DNA of 64,000 nucleotides from Hymenobacter fodinae (GCF_004745825.1 NZ_SRLA01000005.1:432442-496441); one strand, 5' to 3'; numbered from the stretch's first letter, positions 33,608 through 42,503 are shown. The notes: generated by a model not told the origin, from the letters alone. A program made the numbers and translations.

Positions 33608-34360
33608 TTATCTCAACCTAGCCAGCATAATTTTTAGGAAGCTGCCGCTTTCGGTGAGCAGAATTCGGGGGTTCAGTTGGGAGAAGATGATGCCGGGCTT
33701 GAGCCGCACGGGTATCGGCTTCACGCGGAGCTCAGCCTCGGGGCGGGATGCTAGGAAGATAAACTCCAGGTCAAACAGGTACCGGTCAATCTGCCCGCGC
33801 AGAAACACCTCCCGCCCGCGCTGGTTGAAGCCCTTCAGGCCGCACTGGGTATCTGAAACGGCCAGCCCGAGCAGGAAGCGGGTGCTGCGGCGCAGGGCTT
33901 TGGAGATAAACACCCGGCCGGCCGGCACCTGAGCGTAGTAAGCCTCGTCGCGGGTGCCCACGGCCACGTCGCACTGCCCGCTGTGCAGGGCCTCCAACAC
34001 GTTGGCTACGCTGGGCTCTTCGTAGGGAAAGTCGATATCCGTGAACAGACAGATTGGCTCTTTTACCTGCGCCATGCCGGTGCGCAGCGCGTATCCCTTG
34101 CCCCGGTTGATGGGGTACGTGAGGTAAGTAAAGTGTGGCAGACGTTCCTGCAGGAACTTGACATCGGCGGCCGTAACGGCGGCGCTGCCATCGTTGATGA
34201 CATACAAATGCACCGGTCCGATGCCAGCGGGAAGCAGTGCTTGCAGCCGCTCCAGGCTCTCCAGAATATTGATAGTCCAGTGGGCGGGCGGGTTGTAGCA
34301 GGGCAGCACCAGCGCTACGGGTGCAACAAGGTCGGGCGTTTGAGACAAACGAGGAGGCAA
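33608..34360 (-). CDS. Glycosyltransferase family 2, dolichyl-phosphate mannose synthase-like
   Basis: A 250-residue GT-A fold transferase. It starts with LVLPCYNPP and INDGSAAVTAAD, has the metal-binding FTDIDF (the DxD equivalent), the region VAVGTRDEA, and the acceptor-side SDTQCGLKGFNQRGREVF, which is typical of dolichyl/polyprenyl-phosphate sugar transferases. No C-terminal membrane anchor is present. It probably moves a sugar from a nucleotide donor to polyprenyl phosphate or a glycan at the inner face of the membrane. No related glycan genes are adjacent. Confidence 0.9.
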   Translation of the reverse strand: MPPRLSQTPDLVAPVALVLPCYNPPAHWTINILESLERLQALLPAGIGPVHLYVINDGSAAVTAADVKFLQERLPHFTYLTYPINRGKGYALRTGMAQVKEPICLFTDIDFPYEEPSVANVLEALHSGQCDVAVGTRDEAYYAQVPAGRVFISKALRRSTRFLLGLAVSDTQCGLKGFNQRGREVFLRGQIDRYLFDLEFIFLASRPEAELRVKPIPVRLKPGIIFSQLNPRILLTESGSFLKIMLARLR

Positions 34361-34486
34361 CTAGGAGCGGAAAATCCGAGCAAATATCCGCTAATTGTTT
34401 CAGCTACCGATGAGGTTTTCGATCAACCTCGTCAGTAAGTAGTCGAAAATCGCGCTCAACCGTAATGGCCACGCTTACCGACTGGA

Positions 34487-35149
34487 CTAGCGCTTCCCAA
34501 GCAGCACAATATCGGGCACCTCCAGCACCTTGCGCAGGTAGCCGCGCTGCGCCACCCGAATCATGGCCTGGCCTAGCTCCGCGAGAGTCGAGGCGTAGTT
34601 GGGCGTAACGGCCCGCAGCACCGGAAACAGCCAACCGATATACTTGTAGTACGACAACACGTGCTGCTGGCCCGGCGTGGCGCGCAGGAATCCGGGCCGG
34701 AACATGTAGGCATCCTGGAACCCTAGCTGTAGCAAGGCATTTTCGGTTTCGCCTTTTACCCGCGCCCACATCTGGCGGCTTTTCAGGGTGCCATCAGTGC
34801 TTGCCCCCGATACGTAGCAGAATGTGAGCTCAGGGTTGCGGGGCAACAGCGTCTGGGCGAAGTGCAGGGTCAGGTCGTAGGTCAGGCGGCGGTACTCCGG
34901 CTCCTTCATCCCCACCGACGACACACCCAGACAGAAAAAGCAGGCATTATAGCCCGTGAGCTGGTCGGCAATGGGCGCCAGGTTCTGAAAGTCACTGTGC
35001 AGAATTTCCCGCAGCTTGGGGTGGTTAATGCCACTAGGCTTACGGCTCACGGACAGCACCTGCTCCACCTCGGGGTGGCCTAGGCATTCAAGTAGTACTC
35101 CCTCTCCCACCATCCCGGTGGCTCCGGTTACGATAACGCGTAGTTTCAT
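34487..35149 (-). CDS. NAD(P)-binding Rossmann protein, NAD-dependent epimerase-like
   Basis: A 220-residue atypical SDR with the nucleotide motif TGATGMVGEG at residues 8-17, CFFCLGVSSVGM, and YVSGASTDGTLKSRQMWARV with the catalytic-like Lys in KGETE. Its relatives include HTATIP2-like and NmrA-like proteins. A second member lies at 39945-40598 and shares the same layout, so the two are likely paralogues. Substrate unknown. Confidence 0.85.
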   Translation of the reverse strand: MKLRVIVTGATGMVGEGVLLECLGHPEVEQVLSVSRKPSGINHPKLREILHSDFQNLAPIADQLTGYNACFFCLGVSSVGMKEPEYRRLTYDLTLHFAQTLLPRNPELTFCYVSGASTDGTLKSRQMWARVKGETENALLQLGFQDAYMFRPGFLRATPGQQHVLSYYKYIGWLFPVLRAVTPNYASTLAELGQAMIRVAQRGYLRKVLEVPDIVLLGKR

Positions 35150-35181
35150 GGAGAGGTAGACGCACGAGCAGCGCGGATGTT

Positions 35182-35583
35182 TTATGGCTGCGTAGGAAAT
35201 GCTTTATCCTCCAAAGCTTGAAGGGTACACTTTGCACATTCTATTCGTAGCGGGGCTAAATGGTCGATAGATAAATCAACTCTATATACAATCCCATTCT
35301 CTGAGGAAGGCTGTTTTTGACAACTAAACTCATCGATTCGAAAACCTAGGCTCTTACTATTTTTTCTTGCTAGAATAGTATCTATTATAATTTGGAATTG
35401 TTGGACTTCCCTATTATTTCTGATTCCTGATACTGTCAGCTGCCACCACAACACATTTTTATCTTCACGGCTTTGCCAGATAATAACCTCAAGACGCCCA
35501 CGTGAAGCTTTAAATTGAAACTGGTCTACAACTGCATCATGTAGTGACGTAGTTATTTCGGATGCAACGCATCGTTTTATCAT
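35182..35583 (-). CDS. AT-rich hypothetical protein
   Basis: A 133-residue soluble protein with alternating strands (FKASRGRLEVIIWQSRED, NVLWWQLTVSG, NGIVYRVDLSIDHLA) and no signal peptide or known motif. It belongs to a patch (35.18-36.22 kb) with markedly lower GC than the flanking Rossmann and ispG genes. It could be part of an acquired cassette, for example a toxin-immunity remnant, but no direct evidence supports a function. Confidence 0.5.
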   Translation of the reverse strand: MIKRCVASEITTSLHDAVVDQFQFKASRGRLEVIIWQSREDKNVLWWQLTVSGIRNNREVQQFQIIIDTILARKNSKSLGFRIDEFSCQKQPSSENGIVYRVDLSIDHLAPLRIECAKCTLQALEDKAFPTQP

Positions 35584-35605
35584 TTGAATGAATAGTGCTA
35601 ATGTT

Positions 35606-35917
35606 TTACTTGGTCTCTGGACACCATTCTATGGACTGATTTACAATAGCTTCGGCTTGTGCTTTGGTAGAATCTAAATCCAGAGTTTCTACCGTGAAGC
35701 TCTCCTGGTTTATATGCGCATGATCATTCCATTAAATTATATACATTTCACCAGCTTCATTTAACTCAGGTTCTTGATCTGTCATATCTAATCCATCTGA
35801 CTTTTCAAGCTCATACCAGTAGTCATAATTAATAGACTTGATGATTACTCCTTTTCTGAGCACAGCATCATAAAACCAATATCCCTTGAGCACTTCTCTT
35901 TCCAGGGTATCATTCAT
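35606..35917 (-). pseudogene. AT-rich hypothetical gene interrupted by an in-frame TAA
   Basis: Read from the ATG at 35917, the minus strand gives MNDTLEREVLKGYWFYDAVL and continues to PELNEAGEMYII, then meets a TAA at 35732-35734. The same frame continues without shift for 41 more codons (WNDHAHINQESFTVETLDLD, TKAQAEAIVNQSIEWCPETK) before a second stop at 35606-35608. The downstream half has normal protein-like composition, so a single-base nonsense change is the simplest reading. A TTG at 35935 could extend the start. The family is unknown. Confidence 0.6.
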
Positions 35918-35924
35918 ATTCCTT

Positions 35925-36224
35925 TCAATCTTCAATAGCTAAAAGTCCGCTATTAGATCGAGCTGCTTTATTTAATACAGATACAAATAATTCGTACCCT
36001 TTTGGTAAAGGAGCCACTGAGAAGCGTTTTTGCAACTTTATAACCATACGCTTTACCAATTCACTCTGCCAGCGAAATTTGCTGTAGTAGTCGAACCAAG
36101 GCTCAATAATGCCTTCCTGTTGTAATTGAAAGAACAGTTCATCCTTTATACCTCCGACACGCTCCAGAGCTAAGCCTTTGCTGGACATATTTTGTGTATC
36201 GTGTATTAGGTACAGATCTAGCAT
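35925..36224 (-). CDS. AT-rich hypothetical protein
   Basis: A 99-residue protein (MLDLYLIHDTQ, ERVGGIKDELFFQLQQEGII, EPWFDYYSKFRWQSELVKRM) of no recognised family. It is the first gene, in transcription order, of the AT-rich patch behind ispG. Its end lies just before the next gene's ATG at 35917 and overlaps that gene's possible TTG start at 35935. An alternative ATG at 36188 gives 87 residues. Conserved aromatic-rich strings suggest a real small domain. Confidence 0.6.
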   Translation of the reverse strand: MLDLYLIHDTQNMSSKGLALERVGGIKDELFFQLQQEGIIEPWFDYYSKFRWQSELVKRMVIKLQKRFSVAPLPKGYELFVSVLNKAARSNSGLLAIED

Positions 36225-36237
36225 ATGCAGAAAGTAA

Positions 36238-36269
36238 AACGGGGCAGATTCGTATGAATCTGCCCCGTT
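36238..36269. terminator. 14-bp stem hairpin terminator after ispG
   Basis: Bases 36238-36251 (AACGGGGCAGATTC) pair exactly with 36256-36269 across a GTAT loop, just past the ispG stop. The AA/TT flank supports an intrinsic terminator on the minus strand. Confidence 0.8.
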
Positions 36270-36279
36270 GGCAAATTAC

Positions 36280-38346
36280 CTATCCGATTACTGGTTCTTC
36301 CAGCACCATTGGCTCTATCCATTTGCCGTCTTCACGCATGAGGTCGATGAGTTGGTCTACGGCTTGCTCTTCGGGAACGGATTTCTTGATGACTTCCTGG
36401 CCGCGGTAGAGGGCTATTTTGCCTTTGCCCACGCCCACGTAGCCGTAGTCGGCGTCGGCCATTTCGCCGGGACCGTTCACGATGCAGCCCATGATGCCGA
36501 TTTTCACGCCCTTCAGGTGGTCGGTGCGCTTGCGGATCATGGCGGTGGTTTCCTGCAGATCAAACAGGGTACGGCCGCAGCTGGGGCAGCTGATGTACTC
36601 CGTCTTGGACATGCGCGTGCGAGCCGCCTGCAGAATTCCGAAGCTGAGCTGGTTGAGCTGGTCCAGGGTCTGGAGCCACTCTTCCTTGCTGCGCTCGGGC
36701 AGCAGCTCGGTGCTCAGCACCACCCCGTCGCCGAGGCCGTCGAGCAGGAGGCCTCCCACATCGGTAGCGGCGTAGAGCTGGGTTTGCTCGGGCGTGAGCA
36801 CGGGGTACTGGCGGTTGATGATGACCGGGTTGGTTATCTTCTTATCGATGAGCCGGAAGAAGGCCCGCCGGATTTCCGGCATGGCGTGGGCGTTATCGGT
36901 GGCGAGAATTAGCACCGCCGTGGGGTCGGCGTGCAGGTGGCCTAGGGCCTCTTCCGTTAGCGACGCTAAGTTGTGGAACACGAAGTTCAGGTCCGGGTGC
37001 CGAGCCGTGGCGGTGGCAAACTCCGCCGCCGTAAAGGCCGGGAAGTGGTCGGGGCGTTGGCCGCCATCCTGCCACGCGGAGAAGTCTACTACTTCCTTCA
37101 GGCCGTTGGGCAGCATAAACGGAATTGGGCGCTGGCCCGAGTACACGTAGTCGGCCCCCAGGTCGTTCATCTGGAACTTGTCGAGAAAGGCCGAATACAG
37201 GTGGCCTACGGCGCGCAGGTCGGCGTACTCCAGGCCGGGCAGGCGCGAGAGGTCAGCCATTACGCGGGGCACGTTCTGCCCGCCTAGGTTCAGCACCTCG
37301 CGAGTGGCGCGGCGGTGGTACTGGAACGGATCAATCGGCGACAGGTCCGCATCGGGCGTAACTACCGTGGCAGTTCCCGACTGGCCTAGGGCTGCATTGT
37401 CAACTACAGCAGCCATGAAATCAGCAGCCAGCGGGGCAATGGGCTTGGCTTCGGCGGCGCGGTTGGTGTAGCGGTCAATGAGGGCTTTGGCTACGGGGGC
37501 TTCGGCTTCGGGCGCTTCGGTTAGAGACACGCGCACGGTGTCGCCGAGGCCGTCTTCCAGCAGCGTGCCAATGCCCACGGCGCTCTTGATGCGGCCGTCT
37601 TCGGCCTCACCAGCTTCCGTTACGCCCAGGTGTAATGGGTAAGGCTGTAGCCCTTCCTCATCGAGCTTCTGCACCAGCAGGCGGTAGGCCTGCACCATCA
37701 CCTGGGTGTTGCTGGCCTTCATGCTCAGCACGACGTTGTAGTAGTTTTCCTCCTCGCAGAGGCGCAAAAACTCCAGCGCCGACTCCACCATGCCCAGCGG
37801 AGTGTCGCCGTAACGCGACAGAATCCGGTCGGACAGAGAGCCGTGATTGGTGCCGATGCGCATGGCGGTGCCGTACTGCTTGCAAATCTGCACCAAGGGC
37901 CGGAACCGCTCCCGGATGCGCTCCACCTCAGCGGCGTAGCTGCTGTCGGTGTACTCAATCACGTCGAACTTCTTCTTGTCGGCATAGTTGCCGGGGTTCA
38001 CGCGCACTTTCTCCACGATGCGGGCGGCCAGCTCGGCGGCGTTGGGCGTGAAGTGGATGTCGGCAATCAGGGGCGCGTTGCAGCCGCGCTTGCGTAGCTC
38101 CTTTTTGATTTCCAGCAGGTTCTGAGCCTCCTTCACGCTGGGCGCCGTGATGCGCACGTACTCGCAACCGGCCTCTACCATACGCAAGGTCTGCTCCACC
38201 GAGCCCAGCGTGTCCATGGTGTCCACGGTGGTCATGCTCTGCACCCGAATGGGGTTGAGCCCACCCATGGGCAGGTCGCCAATCTGGACTTCCCGGCTGA
38301 GGCGGCGCTTATACTCGGTGAGGCTGGGGCAATACGTTTTGTTCAT
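36280..38346 (-). CDS. ispG: 4-hydroxy-3-methylbut-2-enyl diphosphate synthase, long form
   Basis: A 688-residue IspG (GcpE) of the three-domain type found in Bacteroidota and plants, with a TIM-barrel, an inserted domain (about residues 290-560) and a C-terminal 4Fe-4S domain. N-terminal features: PIRVQSMTTVDTMDT, VEAGCEYVRITAPSV, APLIADIHFTPN and KVRVNPGNYAD. The cluster-binding region has SCPSCGRTLFDL and GIMGCIVNGPGEMADADYGY. It converts methylerythritol cyclodiphosphate to HMBPP in the MEP isoprenoid pathway. A good -7 element sits upstream and a terminator follows. Confidence 0.97.
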   Translation of the reverse strand: MNKTYCPSLTEYKRRLSREVQIGDLPMGGLNPIRVQSMTTVDTMDTLGSVEQTLRMVEAGCEYVRITAPSVKEAQNLLEIKKELRKRGCNAPLIADIHFTPNAAELAARIVEKVRVNPGNYADKKKFDVIEYTDSSYAAEVERIRERFRPLVQICKQYGTAMRIGTNHGSLSDRILSRYGDTPLGMVESALEFLRLCEEENYYNVVLSMKASNTQVMVQAYRLLVQKLDEEGLQPYPLHLGVTEAGEAEDGRIKSAVGIGTLLEDGLGDTVRVSLTEAPEAEAPVAKALIDRYTNRAAEAKPIAPLAADFMAAVVDNAALGQSGTATVVTPDADLSPIDPFQYHRRATREVLNLGGQNVPRVMADLSRLPGLEYADLRAVGHLYSAFLDKFQMNDLGADYVYSGQRPIPFMLPNGLKEVVDFSAWQDGGQRPDHFPAFTAAEFATATARHPDLNFVFHNLASLTEEALGHLHADPTAVLILATDNAHAMPEIRRAFFRLIDKKITNPVIINRQYPVLTPEQTQLYAATDVGGLLLDGLGDGVVLSTELLPERSKEEWLQTLDQLNQLSFGILQAARTRMSKTEYISCPSCGRTLFDLQETTAMIRKRTDHLKGVKIGIMGCIVNGPGEMADADYGYVGVGKGKIALYRGQEVIKKSVPEEQAVDQLIDLMREDGKWIEPMVLEEPVIG

Positions 38347-38378
38347 AACCCGAAGGGGAGCGTTTTTCAGAAGAATAA

Positions 38379-38405
38379 CAAAGGTAACGGAAGGTTTGTG
38401 CTCAA
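38379..38405 (-). promoter_or_regulatory. Candidate promoter of ispG
   Basis: On the minus strand TACCTTTG (38379-38386) matches TAnnTTTG, about 33 bases before the ispG ATG, with a TTG (38403-38405) 16 bases further up as a possible -33 element. Confidence 0.5.
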
Positions 38406-38635
38406 CATATGTGCCACGAGCCCGATGTAAAGCCGCCTAGTTGCGTCTCTATCATTGCTGATATTGTTTCTATCGGTTGTTCTAGAGCAGCCGTTCAATC
38501 CTGGCCGTTCAACGACTAGACGCGAATACGTGCCTCTACCTCGTTCTTGTGTCAGTTGTTTAGCTGCTAGGTCATCCCGTCAGCAACTTCTGGCGGGCAA
38601 TTGCTGTCTTTAGCACAACTACTTTCCTCCCTAAC

Positions 38636-39124
38636 ATGAAGCAACTGAAATTCATTGCGCTGGCAGCGGCCCTCTTGTTTGCCGTGCCTGGCCTAGCGCA
38701 ACAAGTGGCCGTGATAAAGCTGCCGGAGCTGCAGAAGCGCCTGAGCCGCCCGAACGATACTACCTACGTGGTCAACTTTTGGGCTACCTGGTGCGCGCCC
38801 TGCGTGAAAGAGCTGCCCCACTTCGATCAGCTCTCGACCACCTATGCCAAGCAGAAAGTGAAAGTGCTGCTGGTGAGCATGGACTATGCCTCCCAGCTTG
38901 ATAATAAGGTCAAGCCTTTCGTGCAGAAGCGGGGCCTGAAGTCGGAAGTGGTGCTGCTGAACGAGCCGGACCCGAATTCCTGGATGGATAAAGTGGACTC
39001 GAAATGGACTGGCGCTCTGCCATTTACTATTATTGTAAACAACGCCCGTAACAAGCGGACCACGTTTGAGCAGGAGCTAACGGCCCAAGAGCTGAACAAG
39101 CAGGTACAAGCCACCATGAAGTAA
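38636..39124 (+). CDS. Exported TlpA/thioredoxin-like protein
   Basis: A 162-residue periplasmic thioredoxin-fold protein. A signal peptide (QLKFIALAAALLFAVPGLAQ) precedes the fold. The redox site is WATWCAPC with Cys53 and Cys56, followed by VKVLLVSMDYASQL and the cis-Pro-like region GALPFTIIV. It should reduce or oxidise periplasmic disulphides. The next gene on the same strand is another redox-fold protein, separated by a family A repeat. Confidence 0.92.
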   Translation: MKQLKFIALAAALLFAVPGLAQQVAVIKLPELQKRLSRPNDTTYVVNFWATWCAPCVKELPHFDQLSTTYAKQKVKVLLVSMDYASQLDNKVKPFVQKRGLKSEVVLLNEPDPNSWMDKVDSKWTGALPFTIIVNNARNKRTTFEQELTAQELNKQVQATMK

Positions 39125-39131
39125 GTATTAC

Positions 39132-39205
39132 ACCGAGTAAAGCGAGGAATCTACTACCTGGCCTAGAAGCTTGACTCCGATTCCTCGCCTCACTCGGTAT
39201 GACAC
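39132..39205. repeat. Short inverted-repeat element, probably family A copy 4
   Basis: Arms ACCGAGTAAAGCGAGGAATC (39132-39151) and GATTCCTCGCCTCACTCGGT (39179-39198) are near-perfect complements and are followed by ATGACA, the family A terminal word. It lies between the two redox-protein genes. Confidence 0.65.
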
Positions 39206-39244
39206 GTGTAGTTTTTAACCCTTCCACTTTACCCCCTTACCTCT

Positions 39245-39868
39245 ATGAAAAAGCTTCTTCCATTTCTGGCTGCTTGCCTGGTGTTGGCGCTGAGCAGCTT
39301 CATCGTGTTTCGGCCGGTTGCGGCTGGGTATCAGGTGGGCGATAAAGCCACTGATTTCAAGCTGAAGAATGTGGATGGAAAGATGGTGTCATTGGCTGAT
39401 AATAAAACCGCCAAAGGCTACATCGTGGTGTTTACCTGCAACACCTGCCCCTACGCTAAGGCCTACGAGCAGCGCATCATCGACCTAAATACTAAGTATG
39501 CTAGCCAGGGCTACCCGGTAGTGGCCATCAACCCCAACGACCCCGCCGTAGCGCCCGGCGACTCCTTCGCCGACATGCAGAAGCGGGCCAAGGAGAAAAA
39601 GTATGTCTTTCCCTACCTGCAGGACGAAACCCAGCAGACAGCCAAGGCCTACGGCGCTACCCGCACCCCTCACCTCTACGTGCTCACCCGCCAGGGCAAC
39701 GACTTTGTAGTAAGCTACATCGGCGCCATCGACGACAATTCTGAGGATGCCCGTCAGGTGAAAACCAAGTATCTGGAAAACGCCATGACCGACATCATGG
39801 CCGGCAAGCCTGCCTCGGTAAATTCTACCAAGGCTATCGGCTGCACCATCAAGTGGAAGCGGGCCTAG
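39245..39868 (+). CDS. Exported thioredoxin-like (peroxiredoxin/ResA-type) protein
   Basis: A 207-residue periplasmic protein with a signal peptide and an AhpC/TSA-type fold. The active site reads FTCNTCPYAK with Cys65 and Cys68; the following EQRIIDLNTKYASQGYPVVA and TRTPHLYVL (cis-Pro) complete the fold. The 'CNTCPY' centre is typical of a Bacteroidota group next to peroxiredoxins and ResA. It may be a periplasmic disulphide reductase or peroxidase. It may be expressed together with the TlpA-like gene upstream. Confidence 0.9.
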   Translation: MKKLLPFLAACLVLALSSFIVFRPVAAGYQVGDKATDFKLKNVDGKMVSLADNKTAKGYIVVFTCNTCPYAKAYEQRIIDLNTKYASQGYPVVAINPNDPAVAPGDSFADMQKRAKEKKYVFPYLQDETQQTAKAYGATRTPHLYVLTRQGNDFVVSYIGAIDDNSEDARQVKTKYLENAMTDIMAGKPASVNSTKAIGCTIKWKRA

Positions 39869-39890
39869 GCTATTTCCCACTATTTCAGAC

Positions 39891-39926
39891 CACAAAAAAG
39901 CCCGCTCAAGAGCGGGCTTTTTTGTG
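39891..39926. terminator. Bidirectional intrinsic terminator
   Basis: A 16-bp stem (39891-39906 with 39911-39926) with A-rich and T-rich flanks on both sides, between two convergent genes. Confidence 0.9.
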
Positions 39927-39944
39927 GGCGTACGGATACACTTT

Positions 39945-40598
39945 TCACTTCTCGGCGCGCTCAAACACTTTTTCCAGCGTGATAGTCTGCACGCCGGGCG
40001 TTTCATCGAGGGCGGCGTTGAGCATGGCTTGAGCTACCGTGCGCCCATGAATAGGCCGATACTGTCGCAATAAGGGCACTTGGCTGATGAGGCTGCCCAG
40101 TGCTAGGCCTATTCGCTCGCCCGTGCGGGGCTCCTGCCGAAGGCCTGCCAGCATGCCGGGCTGTAGCAGCCGGATGCGCCGGAAGGGCAGCTTCTTCACG
40201 TCCCGCTCCAGTTCTCCTTTCATGCGGCTGTAGAAAATCATGGAATGGGCATCGGCGCCGGCTGACGACACGAGCACCAGCGTTTCTACCCCATGCTCGG
40301 CGGCGGCCTGGGCGGCGCGGTACTGGTAGGTGTAATCTATTTCATACTGGGCTGCTTGGCTCCCGGCCTGTTTCAGCGTGGTGCCCAGCGTGGAGAACAG
40401 TACATCACCGGTCAGTAGCTCGCTCCACTGCTCAGGCTGCTTAAAGTCGACTAGATGTTCTTGCAGCTTGGGGTTCTGGTAACCCGTTGGGCGGCGCGCA
40501 AACACCTTGATGCTGGTGAAACGGTCATCGAGCAGGAGTTGCCGGAGCAGGTAGTCGCCGACTAGGCCAGTAGCCCCAATCAGTATGGCTGTTTTCAT
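39945..40598 (-). CDS. NAD(P)H-binding Rossmann protein, HTATIP2-like
   Basis: A 217-residue atypical SDR: KTAILIGATGLVGDYLLRQL at the N-terminus, DVLFSTLGTTLKQAGSQAAQ, LVLVSSAGADAHSMIFYSRM and KGELERDVKKLPFRRI. It resembles the gene at 34487-35149 in layout and in the 'IGATGLVG...FSTLGTT...VSSAGA' sequence order. The ATG at 40598 begins at the fold; the frame extends 38 codons upstream without similarity. Role unknown, possibly redox or regulatory. Confidence 0.87.
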   Translation of the reverse strand: MKTAILIGATGLVGDYLLRQLLLDDRFTSIKVFARRPTGYQNPKLQEHLVDFKQPEQWSELLTGDVLFSTLGTTLKQAGSQAAQYEIDYTYQYRAAQAAAEHGVETLVLVSSAGADAHSMIFYSRMKGELERDVKKLPFRRIRLLQPGMLAGLRQEPRTGERIGLALGSLISQVPLLRQYRPIHGRTVAQAMLNAALDETPGVQTITLEKVFERAEK

Positions 40599-40760
40599 GA
40601 GTTGGTAGTTGATGGGCAGGCAGTAAGTGAACCCCAAAGCCGCCGACGGCTTTCGTGTATTTGCGACGGAGGCTACCGCTATTAACTGAGGCAAAGCTTG
40701 GGGCTTGCCCATTGTACGGTTGAGCTTAGGCTTCGGGCTATAATAGACAGTGATCTTCTG

Positions 40761-41741
40761 CTACTGCGAAGGGGCCACCTCCAGCACCAGCTTTCCGATG
40801 TGGGTGCTGCTTTCCAGCAACTGGTGGGCCGCAGCCGCCTCGGCCAGCGGGAACGTTTGATAGATAACCGGCCGAAACTTGCCCGCGGCCAGCAGGGGCC
40901 ATACACGTTGCTCTACGGCTACGGCCAGCGCCGCCTTAAACTCCGCCGAGCGGGGCCGTAGGGTGCTGCCCGTAATGGTGAGGCGGCGAGCCATTACCTC
41001 CAAGGCATTAAACTCGGCGGGGCCACCCTGCATAGCATTGATGAATACCAGCCGCCCATCGGGGCGCAGCAGACGCAGGTTTTTGGGCGTGTAGTCGCCC
41101 CCAATCATGTCCAGCACCACGTCCACACCTTGCTCAGCTAATACCTGCTCAAAGTCGGCCTCCTTGTAATTAATAACTACGTCGGCTCCTAGTGGGCGTA
41201 ATGCCTCGCACTTCTCGGCGCTGCCCGCGGTGGCGGCCACGCGGCTGCCTAGGGCATGGGCCAACTGAATGGCCGTGATACCAATGCCACTGCTGCCGCC
41301 GTGCACCAGCAGCGTCTCGCCAGGCTGCAGGGCGCCGCGCTGAAACACATTGTGCCACACCGTAAACACGGTTTCCGGCAAGGAGGCGGCTTCCGTCATG
41401 CTCCAGCCCGCCGGCATGGGCAAACAATGCCCCGCATCTACCACGGCGTACTCGGCGTAGCCGCCTGCCGCCAGCAGCGCACACACGGCGTCGCCAGGCT
41501 GCCAGCGCGTAACGGCAGAACCGCACTGCTCCACCCGGCCCGCTATTTCTAGGCCAGGCACTAGGCCTGTTACGTCGCCGCTCCCGCGGTACTTGCCTTG
41601 GCGCAGCAGCACGTCGGGGCGGTTTACGCCGGCGGCTTCAACCCGTACCAGCACTTGGTGCGCGGTTGGCTGGGGTATGGGAGCCTCTTGAAGCTGTAAA
41701 ACATCTGGCCCTCCGGGCGCGGAAATCGTAATCTGTTGCAT
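40761..41741 (-). CDS. NAD(P)H:quinone oxidoreductase (zeta-crystallin type)
   Basis: A 326-residue zinc-independent medium-chain reductase. The GroES-like half includes VLVRVEAAGVNRPDVLLRQG and VPGLEIAGRVEQCGS. The Rossmann half has LLVHGGSSGIGITAIQLAHA, GADVVINYKEADFEQVL and VDVVLDMIGGDYTPKNLRLL, all typical of the quinone reductase/PIG3 group. It should transfer hydride from NADPH to quinones. The ATG at 41741 matches relatives; an ATG nine codons upstream (41768) is possible. Confidence 0.93.
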   Translation of the reverse strand: MQQITISAPGGPDVLQLQEAPIPQPTAHQVLVRVEAAGVNRPDVLLRQGKYRGSGDVTGLVPGLEIAGRVEQCGSAVTRWQPGDAVCALLAAGGYAEYAVVDAGHCLPMPAGWSMTEAASLPETVFTVWHNVFQRGALQPGETLLVHGGSSGIGITAIQLAHALGSRVAATAGSAEKCEALRPLGADVVINYKEADFEQVLAEQGVDVVLDMIGGDYTPKNLRLLRPDGRLVFINAMQGGPAEFNALEVMARRLTITGSTLRPRSAEFKAALAVAVEQRVWPLLAAGKFRPVIYQTFPLAEAAAAHQLLESSTHIGKLVLEVAPSQ

Positions 41742-41877
41742 GAGGAGTGGTTGCTGGGTGCTTGCCATTTGACGGGCCCGTTTACCAGGACGCTGAAACC
41801 CGCTGCTTGGTTAGCCTATGCGCTATCATCAACCATATTTTTCGAGTTTTCGTACACGTACTGCCGAGCTTACTTCC

Positions 41878-42375
41878 ATGAAAAAAGTATCCTTTTTGCC
41901 CCCTCTCCTGCAAGCTGCCCGAGCTACTGGCCTACGCGCCTGGCAAACGGGCCGCCTCTTCCAGCGTGCGGTCCGGACGGCGCTTGATTCGGTGCAGGAG
42001 GTGCTGCGCGCAGAAGTCCAGAAAGGCAATGGGCAACTAGTAGCCGACTTTCTGACTAACAAGGCATTGCCCGCGGCCCGTGCCCTGTTGCTGGAGCGCA
42101 TGGCTTCCCGCCTGCTGGTGCGGCTAGGCCTGCGGGGGGTGCTGGCCTCGAGTGTAGTGGGCTGGGTATTGCCCTTTGTGGTGGAGCATCTGATTAAGGT
42201 AGGCCACCGCACCGGTCTGTTCGAGAAAATTCGGGCTAACACCACCGTTGCCGACACGCTACGCCGCCTCGAGGAGCTTAAGCAGGCCACCTGGAAAGCC
42301 CTGGCCCCCGACCATGGCACCGGCGCCGAAGTCCTCCCCGACGACACCGAGCTTCCGCGGCAACTTCCGGCCTAA
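41878..42375 (+). CDS. Hypothetical protein with one hydrophobic segment
   Basis: A 165-residue Arg-rich protein. Its middle has a hydrophobic segment (VLASSVVGWVLPFVVEHLI, about residues 82-100) with helical regions on both sides (LQAARATGLRAWQTGRLFQR; VADTLRRLEELKQATWKALA). No signal peptide and no family recognised. The ATG at 41878 was chosen; the frame extends 20 codons upstream. The pattern suggests a membrane-associated protein. It is divergent from the quinone oxidoreductase. Confidence 0.65.
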   Translation: MKKVSFLPPLLQAARATGLRAWQTGRLFQRAVRTALDSVQEVLRAEVQKGNGQLVADFLTNKALPAARALLLERMASRLLVRLGLRGVLASSVVGWVLPFVVEHLIKVGHRTGLFEKIRANTTVADTLRRLEELKQATWKALAPDHGTGAEVLPDDTELPRQLPA

Positions 42376-42503
42376 TCTGCAAAGCGGGCGCTACAACACG
42401 CTTTTTCCCTGAAAAATTCACCTTCTAATCTTTACTTCATTTGACCCACTTTTTACCTGAAATTGACAATCCGGTCCCCTTTACTGAGTCGTAGGTGGGG
42501 CCA

